From Marsupella aquatica (Eukaryota; Marchantiophyta): a stretch of DNA of 64,000 nucleotides. Shown here piece after piece: positions 1 through 13,000 of this stretch. The stretch is taken from NCBI GenBank assembly GCA_973895155.1, contig OZ316896.1:10230001-10294000 (forward strand), in the 5' to 3' direction. Position 1 is the stretch's first letter. Each line of letters opens with the position of its first letter. Made by a program: the position numbers and the translations under genes. The notes under the pieces are model-generated. The model had not been told where the DNA came from, did not search any database, and saw only the letters and a list, made by a program, of their open reading frames with translations.

Positions 1-290
1 AAGCATGGACTTTCTTCTATGACACCTTGGACGAGGTGATCTTCATGAGACAACTGCTAGATTTTGTGAAGAGAGCACAACTTGAGGAGTTGGTTTGCAG
101 ATTGCTAAAATCTTTGTATGGATTGAAGTAGTCGCCGAGACAATGGAACAAGCGGTTTGACAATTGGATCCATACACAAGGTTTTCACAGGAGTGTATTT
201 AACCCTTGTGTGTATCCAAAACTAGTGAAGAATGTTATCTTTGGGTTAATTATTTTAGTGCTTTATGTGGATGACGTGCTTCTCAGGGAC
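1..290 (+). pseudogene. Copia-C reverse transcriptase fragment
   Basis: Conceptual translation gives a Ty1/copia reverse transcriptase stretch: EVIFMRQL, then LVCRLLKSLYGLK, an in-frame TAG, and LVLYVDDVLL, which holds the YVDD catalytic motif. It matches the same part of copia-A near 29,850-30,110, so both belong to one lineage. The element starts left of the window. It is broken after the YVDD box by MITE sequence and resumes at about 858. Stops and frame breaks make it a relic. Confidence 0.85.
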
Positions 291-517
291 CTCAATCCAA
301 GGAGTGTCTCATATCACATGCAAAGTTTTGGGGGAATAAACACCATAAAACTTAAGTCAATAAAGTTTTTTTGAGGAATTTTTTACCCCTAAGTTAATGA
401 AATATTCTTGGAATGTTCACAAATTTGATTTTAAAAAAATCTTTGATTCTTATAAGTCTCAAAATTGTATTAAAACAACCCCAATGTTCTTTAACCAAAT
501 TTTTAAAGTCTTTCACT

Positions 518-806
518 CTTGGGGGTTTCACTTCCACAAAATGGCACATCACGTGCGATGAAGGATATGACCATTTTATTGGTTCAAAGAAAAGACTTAA
601 GAATTTTCTCAAAAGAATAATACGTTCTTTTGAATCCAATTTTGAGACTTATAAGAACATACACTAGGGCCCTTCTAACCAAATTTTTGGAATATTCTAC
701 CTTTACAGGGGTTGAAAAAAATATATTTTTTCTTACATTTTATAGGTTTCGAGGCCTAAAAACATTGCAGGTGATGGGGAGGCCTTCAAATAGTGAGACC
801 CCCAAG
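518..806 (-). mobile_element. hAT-like MITE, copy 1
   Basis: A 289-bp non-coding element, the reverse complement of the copy at 55,897-56,193. Its ends, CTTGGGGGTTTCAC and GTGAGACCCCCAAG, are terminal inverted repeats. It is flanked by an imperfect 8-bp duplication, CTTTCACT (510-517) and CTTTCATT (807-814). An 8-bp duplication with short inverted repeats fits the hAT superfamily; no transposase is encoded. The flanks (about 320-517 and 807-860) look like a more diverged relative, so this may be a MITE inside a MITE. Confidence 0.75.
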
Positions 807-857
807 CTTTCATTAAACCCAATAAAAAACCATATATTTATTCTAGTGTGATGGGTT

Positions 858-1012
858 GGAAGGAAAGAAGTGAGGACCTCGGGACATGCTTATTGCGGCC
901 AAGATAGGTGTGAGATTGTCAAGTTGAAAGCATTGCTCAATGCAGAGTTTAAGATGAAGGACTTAGGGTCAACTAAGACAATTTTGGGTACGGAGAAGTC
1001 GCAAAACTCGAC
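858..1012 (+). pseudogene. Copia-C reverse transcriptase, continued
   Basis: The translation includes LNAEFKMKDLGSTKTILG, which aligns with SSEFKMKDLGTAKRILGME of copia-A near 30,150-30,210. It is the region just after the YVDD box. The reading is interrupted at about 1,013 by unrelated GC-rich sequence and resumes at about 2,880. Confidence 0.8.
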
Positions 1013-2875
1013 TACATTAACACTTAGCTCCGGCGTTGCTGACTCCGACACCGAGCTCCCTTATGGTCCAGGCCCGGATAGGCCATCCGGGGAGGACTTA
1101 GCATGGGGAGACTTGTGGGCAATGGGACGTGGCATTGGCGAAGGCAAGGCGCCAGGCTGATGTCACGCAATTAGGACTTAGACTAGCTGAGGGCCCTTGG
1201 GGAATCACTCATCGGATTCTTAGAACCACGTGTGAACAAATAAAAGCTATTTAAAATCCTGTCCAATTAATAATTATAATCACAAATCTGTAATGAAGTG
1301 GATTAATTAACTTCTTATCTCATATTATTTTTATTTCTATGTAAGGATATTACCACATAGTGTATGTCACGCGTCACCAACGGATTGGTCCATGTGTCAC
1401 TTGCTTAATAGTGTAGGTCATGTATTTGTAGTTTAATTTTTTACAATGGTATTAGTTGTTAACATGGATAGATTTAAAGCAAAAACATGTTTATAGAATA
1501 AATCACAATGACCCCTACATATCAATAATTTCGCGATACTTTATAAAGACACAAGGGGTTTTACAATGAGTTTCCAAAGTAGTTATGAATGACTCAAGGG
1601 TGTTTTTAATATATTAAGAATTATTTATATATATTTTTCAAGGGTCTCTTAAATTTACCATATGAAAATTAATGAGGGGTATGTAACATGTAAGTGTTCA
1701 TAGGGGTGTTAAATAGGAGTTTTAGCCTAATGATTCCCTAGGGCTGAGGGCTAGTTGGGTTGAGGGGAAAAGGGTCGGGCTCAAGGTCGACCGTTCGGAC
1801 CCCGGACGAACTTTGATTTATGAGGGCTTGAGAGAGAGCTCCTCTTGGGCCCAAGGCCAATGGAGTTGAAGCCATGGGCAATGGACGCTTGGGGCACGAG
1901 TTATAGCCCGATCCGAGTGGTGATGAGATCTGAGGGCCTAGGCATGAGCACTGGGTTGACCCAATCGCAACGGTCTAAGGCACTCTGCTTGTGGACGCCT
2001 AACTAAGGGAAAACAAGGGCGGTCGCGACACTAAGGGAAAATGCCAAACGGAAACGACGATAACTTCCCAACGAGAAGACCGTTGGGGGACTTCTTGGGT
2101 GCATTGGAAAGCTCTCGAGGAGGGCTACATCCTCTTGAGCTCAGATGGGTCTGGGGGCACTGTAGGTTCTCAAGGCTTTCAGGTGCTATCTCGCCCGCTT
2201 GCCAAATCCTACCAAAACAGCAGCCAAGCCGCGTTCAGTTTCTCAAGGGAGCTTGCATTGGGGAGGCAAGGCAAAGTAAGCATGGAGGTTGAGTTCCAAG
2301 GGCACTTGGCCCCTAGACCATCAGTGGGGCAAGAACAAAGAGTTGGTTGCTAAAGTCGGGGCCATCCTAGTCTCGGCGTGTAGGGACAAGCTTGTGACAA
2401 GCTTTAGGACAAGCTACGCTATTTGGGCCATGAGCATGTCTTGGGTGTAGGGCAATCAGTTGGTGATGGATAGGTATGAGGGGGAACCCGAGCTGCACCC
2501 AAGGAAGGAGCTATTGTGGACGAACAGGGGGCGTCGGTTTGGCTTATGGCATCGGGAGGACCTATCACTGACCTACTTACCAATGTTTGTTGAGCTTGAG
2601 TTAGGATGCTAGACCTGAGAGATCTAGATCCTGAAGGGTTACTTACCGAGATGCTCGGTTGCTTATGCAGACAGTGCAGACCGTTGAGTAGCGGTCGTGT
2701 TAGAGGGCAAGTGTAGCTTCGTATGGGAGGGGCCGTTGGTCGTGCAAGGAGAACTAGGTTGCTTGATTGAGGTATTTTGTGGAGGTGTTCGGGCACCAGG
2801 GGCACTTAGGCGTGGGTGTTGGGATTGGCGAGGGTGCTGGGTGGCTAGGTCCACCACTGGAGATGACTAGGGACT
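1013..2875. other. GC-rich insertion of unknown type inside copia-C
   Basis: About 1.86 kb that splits the copia-C reverse transcriptase. The string CGCAAAAC occurs near both junctions (about 1,002 and 2,908), but the copia sequence itself has CGCAAAA there, so it may not be a target duplication. The ends (about 1,020-1,200 and 1,740-2,870) are GC-rich and the middle (about 1,200-1,720) is AT-rich. The open frames at 2,041-2,353 and 2,419-2,857 overlap on both strands and show no domain I recognise; I do not call genes. It may be a decayed transposon. Confidence 0.5.
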
Positions 2876-2879
2876 TGGA

Positions 2880-3235
2880 AACTGGTAATTAAGTTAAATG
2901 GTTGAATGACGCAAAACAGTTATGCAAAGAAGATAATTGCTAGGTTTAATGGGGGATAGCAAGCTAGTAAGTACCCATTTGGCTCCACGCTTCAAGTTGT
3001 CATCAACTTTTTGTCTGACTCATGCAACAGAGAAAGGGTTGATGTCAAAGGTTCCTTATGATAGGGTAGTGGGAATTCTCATGTATTTGATGACTTGCAC
3101 TAGACTTGATCTTGCCTTGGCTATGGGCAAGGTACGTGAGCAAGTACATTCATGTCGAATCCAAGGAAGGTACATTGGGAAGCATTGAAGTGGATTATCA
3201 GGTACTTGAAGGGTACCATATATGGATCATTGTTT
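2880..3235 (+). pseudogene. Copia-C reverse transcriptase C-terminal part
   Basis: The translation reads ATEKGLMSKVPYDRVVGILM, then a degraded TCTRLDLALAMGKV. This matches ATEKSLMSKVPYENAVGSLM and the following VCTRPDIAYAVSKV of copia-A near 30,365-30,470. The reading decays towards 3,235, where repeat sequence intervenes. Confidence 0.85.
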
Positions 3236-3329
3236 GATCATTGACCATGGACCATGGATGGTGATGACAAGTATGCATTTTGAAATTAAACAACTCTATA
3301 TTTTCATCCCAATTTTCATTGAAGACTTA

Positions 3330-3410
3330 ATACATCTTTTGACAAAACCATTTAAACGGCCCTATACTTCGTTGCACGTGATATGTCACTTCCATGGAAA
3401 TGACCCCCCC
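3330..3410. repeat. MITE end fragment
   Basis: The stretch around GCACGTGATATGTCACTTCCA, followed by a C run near 3,405, resembles the end of the hAT-like MITEs at 518-806 and 55,897-56,193. Only one end is recognisable, so this is a truncated or decayed copy inside copia-C. Confidence 0.5.
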
Positions 3411-3411
3411 C

Positions 3412-3585
3412 AAGATCAGGGTACCATTTTATCAAGCATGATGTGTCTAAGTATCTGTTTAAGCTAGTCAAGATTGACAATAAACTCAACCTAGCTAGCG
3501 TTTTTACCAAAGGGATTCCTTTGGACAATTTCTCTAAACACCTGTGACGTGTTGCAGGTTTTGCAATTACATCCCAAGAAGGGTT
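3412..3585 (+). pseudogene. Copia-C RNase H C-terminal end
   Basis: Translation gives RYHFIKHDVSKYLFKLVKID, then NKLNLASVFTKGIPLDNFSK. This matches the end of the copia-A polyprotein at about 30,890-31,010, including the conserved FTK and SF/SK motifs. It closes the copia-C polyprotein; about 190 bp of untranslated sequence separates it from the LTR. Confidence 0.85.
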
Positions 3586-3774
3586 AATTTTCTTAACAGT
3601 AGTTGTAATTATTGATATACTCAATGTTCCTATGTAGTAGGCTACGACTTAGTTGTGACTTTCTCTAGTTAGAAAGGTGAAACCAATTTGGTTTTCATCC
3701 ACACTTAATTTCCCATTGAGTAATCATATAGGTTAGCATTATTACCCTCCCCTAAACGAGAGTCAAGGAGAGAT

Positions 3775-4128
3775 TGTTAGGCATCTTCTACTCTTATATA
3801 GTCTAGGGTTACAATTGTAACCATAGTTAGGGCTTACCTTAGTCGCAAACTAGGTCAGGTTAACTAGGTTGCACACTTTTCCCTAAGCGGTATTTGCTTG
3901 GATAGTAGGAACTCAGACTCATTATTATGAAGCTAGTTGAGAGATAGAGAGATCTTTTATTGTGGAGACTTGGTATGGCCGATGGGCCTAGAGTGCTGTA
4001 AAGCTCTCGTGTGTTCCCGGGGATGTAGCCTCAAGGTGAGGTGAACGGTCACATATCTCTCCGTGTCAACTACTTGTGCGTTGGATGGACCATAGGCTTG
4101 CCGTTGTGAATGTTGTCTTCACTCAATA
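3775..4128 (+). repeat. Copia-C 3' LTR
   Basis: A 354-bp sequence starting TGTTAGGC just after a purine-rich tract (GTCAAGGAGAGAT). It is homologous to the solo LTRs at 6,841-7,185 and, inverted, at 32,008-32,372. Its position right after the RNase H end and the purine tract makes it the 3' LTR of copia-C. The end is ACTCAATA here, against CTCAACA in the relatives. Confidence 0.8.
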
Positions 4129-6840
4129 GGAAGGTTAGCCTGAAGACAAATATTGTCCAAGCATAAAACCCCGATAAAACCTCCTGAAATGAAGGTAACA
4201 CAGCTCGTACGGGATCCGGTAACGATGACCATGCCTCATGCATCCCACCTGGGTTTTTCAAAAAACAATTCTCAAACGACTGTAAAACCACTATATTACC
4301 CTTGCAAAATATTCCCCCAAAATTCCTTCTAACGGTAATTTCAACCAATTGTGCCCTTGACTATGGTAAAAAACTAACCATGGTCAACAAAAAATGTAAA
4401 TAAAAGTGCCTTTACAAGAAGATATTGAGGTGCAAGGTGACCTCAATATTGAGGTGTGGCAAGGGCAAGGTGTCCATGTGGCATATGCTTATTGGTCCAT
4501 ACACATTTCTAAAAGAGAAAGAAATGGATGTTTGGGAGGAAAAAAGAATCCAAAATTGTCCTTTTCTTGAGTTGGATTGGAGAATGGGATCCATGGATCG
4601 TGATTGGTATTCAAACGTTGATTTCATGGCGCAGGGGTGTGATAAGGGAAATTTGAAGGGTTGAATACCAAAATGGGATCCGTGGATCCACCCCCTACTT
4701 TGGCTGAGTTATTTTGGGACTTGGGAAATAAAATGGGGTCCATGGATCCCTGTTAATATTCAGACCTGTAATTTGTTAGATGAAGGGTGGCTGTTGGGAA
4801 ATAAAGGGTCTAGAGTATGTCCAAACATGTGCTTGGGTTAACTTAACTCACTGCGTAGATCAGTGTGGTCGCTAGTAAATTTTCTGCAGTACGTTATTTT
4901 ACCTTTGGTAAATATTCAAATCTAGTATAATAGGTATGGTAACATAAAATGCCAAATGATCAACTTAGCGTGTTTTTGTTTGATTTTCAACAGATGAATC
5001 TGAAACTACATATGACATATCCCATTTTGGTTTGAATGATTTGCTTGCCAAACAGAGATTCCTGTTTTTGACGTTTCGTCAGGCGAATTGATTTAGCGTG
5101 TAGAGATAGGACTTGTGAATCATTGTTTTATGGGTTTTCTGTTTGATAAATGTTTTCATGATCAATTGTTATAAAATCAGAGATTTTTATGATGTGTCAT
5201 TTTTTGTCAAAAAGTATCTCAACTTGGAATCCAATTTTGCATTCATCCACAAATTTGTGTTTTTGATATCAATTTAATATATTTTTTGTCATTTTCTGTG
5301 AAAATCAAAACACATTTCTCGTTTGGTAGTCATCCCGGTGGTCATACTTCTCGTTTTGTTGGTCAGTGTGTTTTGGAATGGAGAGAACCCTTCTCAACCT
5401 CCATGAGAGACAAAAGTAACAAAGGTGGATCCTCAGTAAGGAAACAATCTGTCAACAATGAGAAGGCAACCGCTCACTAAAGGGGGTAAAAATATGAAAA
5501 ATATGTGGCTCAGAGATTTGCTTCATGGCGTTAATACCATTTGCAAGTTGCAATGCTCAAATTAGTTCGTGGACCCCCTGGCTACAATTTTGAGGCCTTG
5601 TTCCAGTAAAAATAATGTATGTGATATTGGCTTTAGCTCAAGTTGTGTGAGTTTATTATGGTCCAAAATGATCTGGTAACACACTTTATTATGCTGAGAT
5701 AGTTTTACAAGATTTAGTGAAAATATAGGATAAATTACCTTTTCCAAATGTGATTTTGCAATTATAGTCTTCATAATTACCAGTAAGATGAGGGCTTTTA
5801 GCTTGAGTTTTGAGAGGCTAATATGGTTCATAATGCTCTGCTGGTAGGCATTAAAACACTTAAAATATATGAGATATTTTAGCTAATTTTAGAACATTAA
5901 TAAACCCAAGGCACATTTTTTGTAGTTAGTTGATTTGGGCATTGAATGACACTATATTTGACCACTAAAGTGCCATGGGTACTTTGAGTTGAAAACTACT
6001 TTCTCAAGATCAATTGAAAAGACTACTTTTCTCAACAACAAACCCTAAGCTTTCTAGTAGTTGAGCCCTGTTAATTTGTAGAAGATTTGTCAATGTACTT
6101 TCAAATAATTGGAAATTCTGGAGATTTCACTGAAGTCTTACTTTGGCTAGTTTTGAATTAGAGATTAATAGTCTCATGACCTTGACACAACTATTCACCA
6201 AATGGAGAAGGGCAAAACTAGCTTTAAGAAGAGAGAAGTCTCATTAGGAAGGGAAGCTGGTAGTCATGTTGTGTTGAACAAGTAGGATAGATTTTCTCAC
6301 AAAATCATTGTGGACCCATTTAGCGATGGCCTGAGCAGTTTGACATTTTTCAACTGGGCACCACATGAATACTTTGCTTTGCAGGCCAAAGTTGACAACG
6401 TGATTTATCACAAGTAGTTGTTAAAATCAGGTCTTTTCGCTACATGCAACTTAAACCAAATTCTCAAGAGCTCAATACTTTAGTCAATTTGTGGCAAGTC
6501 CATTTGAAACAAGATCAATGTTTGATCAAATGAATTGTATTGAATTCATTGAGTTCAAGTTTCGACCACAGTTGGCAATTTGCCTGAATTGCAAAAGGCC
6601 GGAAATCTTTCTCCATGTGCTAGTTACCCTTTAACAAGGTAATTATCAAGTTAGTTATTAGTCATTGTTTATTATCTGAAAAATACTTTTCATATCTTTG
6701 AATTTAATTTTTAAAATTGGAGACGTAACTAAAACGGTTACATAGTGGCAGTTTTACCCGTCTTGCTCTTTGCATTTAAAAATTTTTACATTTATTTTTA
6801 TGGCATGGCATCCCAAAATTTACACCCAAATTGATACAAA
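4129..6840. other. No gene seen; intergenic
   Basis: AT-rich sequence without a convincing coding frame on either strand. The only local structure I noted is three near-copies of a GGGATCCATGGATC-like string, at about 4,587, 4,675 and 4,735. Open frames of 60-90 residues here show no domain I know. Confidence 0.6.
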
Positions 6841-7185
6841 TGTTAGAATTTACTCTTAGGTCTAGAGTTATGACTGTACCATAGTTAAGGCTAACCTTAG
6901 TCGCAGACTTGGTTAAGTTAGTCATGCTGTGCACACTCTATAACCAAACGGTGTTTGCTTGGAGAGTGGGAACTCAGGCTCATTGTTATGGAGCTAGTTG
7001 AGAGATAGGGAGAGCTTGCACTATGGATGCTTGGTATGGCCGGTCGGCCTAGAGTGCAGTAAAGCTCGTGTGTGTTCCCGTGGACGTAGCCTCATGAGGA
7101 GGTGAATCACGTATTTCTCTGTGTCGACTATTGTACGTTGGATGGTTCATGGGCTTGCCGTTGCGATTATCGTCTATGCTCAACA
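6841..7185 (+). repeat. Solo LTR of the copia-C family
   Basis: 345 bp, beginning TGTTAGAATT and ending CTCAACA, alignable along its length with the LTR at 3,775-4,128. No primer site or coding region is attached. The flanking 5-mers are ACAAA (left) and GCAAA (right), a 4/5 match consistent with an aged target duplication. It most likely formed by recombination between two LTRs. Confidence 0.75.
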
Positions 7186-9850
7186 GCAAACACAAATGAA
7201 AATTGTAAATTTGATTCACAAAACCAACGAATCCTATTTGTTGCGGTTGTTGATGTGGCATGCTCTGGTGCCATGAATTCTGGAAGGGACCTCTCATGGG
7301 GTCCGTAAATATGTGGCTAAGAGATTTGCAATCATGGCACCATGTTTGCAATCACCACATTGAGTTATACAATCCCAAGTTCATTAATTAGTAGGTATGA
7401 GAGATTTAATGTCAAAATAGATCTATTTATAGGGAAGATGTTTGAAGGATGGAAAGATTATTCACATTGATGTTCTCCAAAGGATGCAAGATACAAGTAG
7501 GTGACAAAGTTGCTAGACGACATGGTAACAAGGGTATCATTTCAAAAATATTACAACAGGATAATTATGCATTTTCTCCAAAATGGTATACCCATCAACA
7601 TGATATTAAGTCCTAACTTTGGGTGTTCCCTCAAAATTGAGTGTTGGACACATTTTGAATGTTTACTTGGTTTAGCTGGAAACTTTCTGAAAAAAGAATT
7701 ATAGACAAAAAGTTGGAAAAATGAAAGTTTGGGCTTGGAAGGTTTTGGGGTTGCTTACATATTTTGGGAAGTGCTAATCAACATAATTTGTCACAAACAA
7801 GAACTTTTAGTCAAGCAAGAAAAACCAAATTTGATTATTTGTGTTTGAGACCTAAGAAAGTTAGACCTTGCAATTGTAAAGGCAATAAAAAACTGAAAAT
7901 TAGAATTGAAATAAACAAAGTAGATAAAGAAAAAGTAAAAATAAAGTTGAAAAAATACTTGGATGAATTGTGATTAATATATCAGTGTTTTTAGTAATAT
8001 TTTTGATAATTTGTTTCATTTTGTATTTAATTTATATATTTTTGAAATAATAATAAATAAAAAAAAACTTTTCAACTACTCTAATATTTACCAAAGTAAC
8101 ATAAAAAACACAATTTTTAAAAGTTTCTCTAACATTTACCAAGGTAATTTAAAAAACACTTCGGCCACTATAGACAGAGGAATAACAAAGCAAAGATAAA
8201 AGAAAACCATAACTACAGGGATAAAGGAATACCAAGGGACTCTTTCAACTACTATGAACAAAGTGATATTTTGCATATATAAAATGATACAAGTATTGTA
8301 TAGACATAAAACTATTAGTGGAATCTTTTTGCATGAAGAATTACCCTCAATATTATCTTGAATATACTTTTATTTGTCCTCAATGAATATTTTAACTACC
8401 TTTAAAATACACTTAGTTTAGACTCCTCCATTTAATCTTTGTCTTCCCATGTATATATATTCCAATGTGCAATTTTACAGGCTCCAAATAATTCAATGAA
8501 ACAAATTTACATAACCAAAAGGTTCCGGAACTGGTTACCTAAACGTTCACTATATATGTGGATTGTTTATAAAATGATGTTTCAAGGATCTAACCAAGGT
8601 TCAGCAGACATTTGACTCTTATTACTTAGAATTTCACACATGGAAAATTGTGACTGGACAAGGAGCATAATAGATGAACATACAACCTTAAAGTATAGAA
8701 AACATAAGAATATCTGGTTCTCATTCTCTACCCATATTCTGGAAAAGGGATAGATCAACCTTTAAGTACTCTCATCACCGCCACCCAACGAGACATTTTA
8801 ATTCCATGAAACAGGAGCTGCCAAACTGTAAACAAAGCACTCTTAAAAACAATGACATGTGGTTAGTTCAGACTTACATCAATGGTGCTTTACGAGTAAA
8901 ACTGTCAACTATAATCTCAGGAAAGATAACAGTCGATCCGAGAGAAAAGACAGGGTATTCTGTCAGAATCGTGGACATCTGTAATCTCCTTATTGAGGAG
9001 AATACGATAATTTCTTGCAAGGGAGTGACGTCTTTAACCTTCATTGTAAGTTTTCATATGCAGACAGATTGAGGGAAAACCGATTTGGGAAGATTACAGA
9101 TTTCCATGATTCTCAAACCTCAGCGCTTATTGCACTGCGAAAGCTTTTGGAACGAAAATCGATTGTGCTGGCCCAGGTTTATTCTTGACAGCTGATACCC
9201 TAACTGCTATGGTGATTTGGGGTGTTGTCAACTTGCAATTCCAGCAACTATCAAACTTTCGCTCCAAAAGTTTAACCGACGTTGCCATGTGTGATGAAGC
9301 GTAGCCAAGCAAAATTATAATTATGACATGTCTTAATCAATGTATTACGATCATTGTCCCTCAGAAATGTCAATTATGTGCGAGGTGCTTCTCCAGTTCG
9401 CTATTTTGAAATAAAATCTAGCTTTTGGCTGGGTTGTTCTCCATTTCCCATGGTCACTTCTTTCATCACAAGAGCATCCTTCGAAGCTAATAGGCCCCTT
9501 CTGCCCTCGCCCGTGTTATTATTAAAACATGCGCATCTGAAATCCTGCCCCAGGAAGATATAAAATCCAGTAAGGTGAGTAGCCAGACGAGAACAATGAG
9601 CGCTGCAAAAACATTATGCACAGATTCTGCGCAGGGTTCTGAACTCACCCGAAATCCGATTCAGATCGTGATGGTTATGCACAACACCCCATTGGTATCA
9701 CGATAGGGTACGCACACCACCCCAGTGGGCCCAGTGAAGTGGCCTGTACGTTCGTGGTCGAATCTTGTGGAAAGAAAGCAAATCCAATCGGCGCACCCTT
9801 CATTCCGGAAGGCCTGACTCAAGTACCTGGAACCCTCGAGGATAGCTGCT
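7186..9850. other. No gene assigned; weak open frames only
   Basis: No frame has a recognisable domain. A plus-strand frame at 8,806-9,072 (88 codons, starting MKQELPNCKQ) is the longest candidate but has no family match I know, so I do not call it. At 8,075-8,162 there is a short two-copy repeat of a TTTACCAA-GTAA-AAAAAACAC pattern about 51 bp apart. Sequence near 7,300-7,370 resembles 5,500-5,560 (TATGTGGCT-AGAGATTTGC), a minor dispersed repeat. Confidence 0.5.
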
Positions 9851-9859
9851 AGCTATCCC

Positions 9860-10010
9860 TTGAGGTAACTTGAGATAAACAGAAGTTAACTAGACTAAAT
9901 TCACTTACCAAGAGAGGTGAATTGGTCTTCAAACACAACGAGGTGCAATGTGTAGATGCTTTGATGGGATGGGATGCGAAGTTCGAGGAGAACTTAAAAA
10001 ATATCGTTCG
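9860..10010 (-). pseudogene. Degenerate second copy of BRCA2 exon 16
   Basis: Just downstream of the BRCA2 stop codon, this minus-strand stretch repeats exon 16 (10,211-10,378): FSSNFASHPIKASTHC here against FSSTLASHPVKHLQTA in the gene, each ending in a donor-like GGTAAGTG. It lies after the TAG at 10,051-10,053, so it should not be translated as part of BRCA2. It is probably the remnant of a local duplication. Confidence 0.6.
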
Positions 10011-10050
10011 CTGCCCAGAAGAAGCACTTGCGATCCGTAATATGTGTCCA

Positions 10051-13000
10051 CTAAGCACCTTGGGACATCATAGCTTGGATGAGATTACGCAGTGAGTCCG
10101 ACGCCTGCATTGAACAGACCACAAGATATTCAGGTCAAGGATATCGCAGGCAACCGAAGGCGACCAGATGGTTTGTCTTCAGACACGTTAACTGGGATGA
10201 TTTCACTTACCCAAGGAGATGATTTGTCCCACTCCAAAACACAATTGGCTGCAGTTTGGAGATGCTTGACGGGATGCGATGCTAAGGTGGACGAGAACAA
10301 GGACAATTCAGAGGCTTCTGCTACCCACCAGTGACAGTTGTGATCCTTAGGCTGCTGAACAAGATTGCAGAAGCCAACCTGAGCAGGACATCGACATAAT
10401 CTGATCAGTCGTCTGCTCAGATATTTACGATATAGGTGTCAGATCTTTGACAGAAGGATAGCACCGACAAGGTGGTAAACCAAGTAAAGGACTCTTGGCT
10501 TCCGAACCGCCAAGAAGATTGGCAAATTCACGACAAAGTGTACCTTTCCAGGAGCCCTTGACTGCGAAGGGAGACGTTGAAAATCACAGATCAGTAACGT
10601 AGGCAAATTACATTTCTCACTCCTGTAAGCCCAATCTGCATATCTATTTTGTCGTGAAGAAAGGAAGGGAAAGTCAAGAAAGAAACAGAAGCATTGGAGG
10701 AACTGAGACCCTACCACAGACCCAACGAGTGAACGGTCAACTGGAGCAAATGCCAGGGCTGGCAAGCTCACTTTCACTGCGAGTATTTGTATCTCATCCC
10801 AAGCGTCCCCAGGATTGTTTCTAGTGGTGGATCCATCAGTCATAAACACCCATTGGTTTGTACGGGAGCCGCTGGAATAAGGTTCTTCGACTACAAGCAC
10901 CTTTGCGGCAACATCGAATTCCCTGAAGGTTAGACACTGACTTTTCATCAGTATGAGTGTCCATTAATTTGGATGTCACTCACCGGGTAGTTTCGTACGT
11001 CAGGGATGAGTCAAGCGTATACCATACAAAGGACCAGAAACATGCTAGCTATATAATTGGGAATGAATTGGACCACAGGATTTTACAAACTTAAATCTAC
11101 CAATCCATTGCCGTGGCCACAAATGTTTAGGCCTGCGAACAAACAAGAAACCGTTCTCACACGTTTATCTCAAATTACAGACCCGCCTCGTTGCTAACTT
11201 CCCCTATTTCATTCAAACCAAGCCAGCATCTCACCTGCACATAAACTTCTCGTCCATATCGGACAGCCGCGTTGGTGCACGACAAGTGTGAGGGAACCTG
11301 CAGTCATACGAAATCAAGACAATCCAAGGGGAAGAAACAAACCTCAGAAACCATCAGTTCAAACAAGCGAAATTATAAGCCTGACCATACGCCAGCCGCA
11401 GGTAGAAAATAATTGAGAAATTCTAATAGTTGAACGGTGTAGTTCGCTTGCTACGCCAAGCCTCATACGTCACATGCGCGACCGAGATGTCAGTCCACCC
11501 GGATAGAAGTTCAGCTAGCTGTTGCCTCCTTGTCAAAGTGGAATTTGACTATCTGATGTCTGCAGGTTCCCGAAACTTGTCTCGAACCAGTAATAAAGTA
11601 GGGAACTAAGCACTTACCAAAAGTGCTTCTCGTAAATAGCGGCAGGCACATGACGCCAGCTCGTGGAACGATAAGACTGCAGTAGAAGCTGATTTTGATT
11701 GCTAGAGGAACTCCAGGTGACAGGCCTCAGACCGGAAACACAATACACAGAGCCCTCCACTATATGCTGCATAACGATAATTACATGCAGGTGAGAACTG
11801 TGCATAGTTCTCGCTAATACGAAGGCAAAGATGAATCCAGGGTTAGTTGACGCTATCGAGCTTTAAACGTGATCTACCTGTTCATCATTAATTTCCCATA
11901 TCGAGGTCATTCCCTCTTTCCATTCTCGACCTACTTGTCCGATTTCTCCTTCTCGACGTTGCAGGCCAGTGACACGGACTTTTAGGATGCGTGTAACATT
12001 GCGCGAATGTAGCCCGGCATCTTGTAGCGCTTCTTTCAAAGTATCCTCAATAGTTACTTGCCTCGAGGTCTGCGAGTCAAAACATTGATACATTAGAAAA
12101 TGGAGAAATCTTTCGTATCCAAACCCGAAGTCTACTCTTTAGAGAGCAGCTCTTAACATCAGCAAGAAACGGCTCTGAGCAATAAGTTCCTTACGATTCG
12201 AACGAAAAACACAACCTTACGTCTCGCTTGACCTGATAAATGGCGAAAGACTCTGCGGCCTTGTCAGCATCAAACAAATCATAGCCTTCTTCATCCTTCT
12301 CGTCTTGAGATTTGGAAAGGTCGCAAGAATTTTCGAGTTTCAGTAGAGCTTCGTCCGCTACTTTAGCACGCCTGATGGACAGAAAAGTTCCAGTAAGATC
12401 TTCTTTCTAGGATTCTAAGGCCAGTGTACAAAATCCATTTACTAAACTTTTGTACTACTCTGAGCATTTATCAGCTGATCTATCAAATAGTACCAACGTG
12501 CAGACAAGATGCAAACCTTCGCTCAAACTGGTTCGAAGCTAGTTCTTCCGCACGAACAGACCGGATAATAGAGGTACCGTCAGCAGATCTGACCAATTCG
12601 AGTGAAATAAACGACATTATTTTCCGCAAAACAAGCAGAAACTGCTCAAACAATGCAGAGCACAAATTAATGAAATCCAGCAGGCACAAAAACTACTACT
12701 AGAAGGTCGTGTTGCTTTCCTGAACACGATACTCACGTTTCTTTAAATAAAATGGGATACACTCGAGCAACTCCGACATATGTCTTGGGAACAACACCGC
12801 CGTCAGGCTTGATGCACCTCAATGCAAGGGGTGGCATTGGTTCCTTACCTATGGGGATGTAAGGTAGCATAATTAGTTTTACAGTATCATGTAGAGTCAA
12901 CATAGTAGATAGCATGAAGTTTGCTGACAGTGTCTCGACTACCTTTACATAAAATATATATCTATGGAAACGGCGATTAGAGTCCTAATATGCCAGAAGA

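Noticed and set aside
2419-2857. 128- and 64-codon minus-strand frames
   Set aside because: Composition-driven frames in GC-rich insertion sequence, overlapping plus-strand frames nearby; no domain.
1002-2915. CGCAAAAC at both sides of the insertion as a target duplication
   Set aside because: Copia-A has CGCAAAA at the same codons, so one of the two is native copia sequence and the other match may be chance.
10439-10948. 169-codon minus-strand open frame as a separate gene
   Set aside because: Its first part is BRCA2 exon 15; after the donor at 10,714 it reads into intron sequence.
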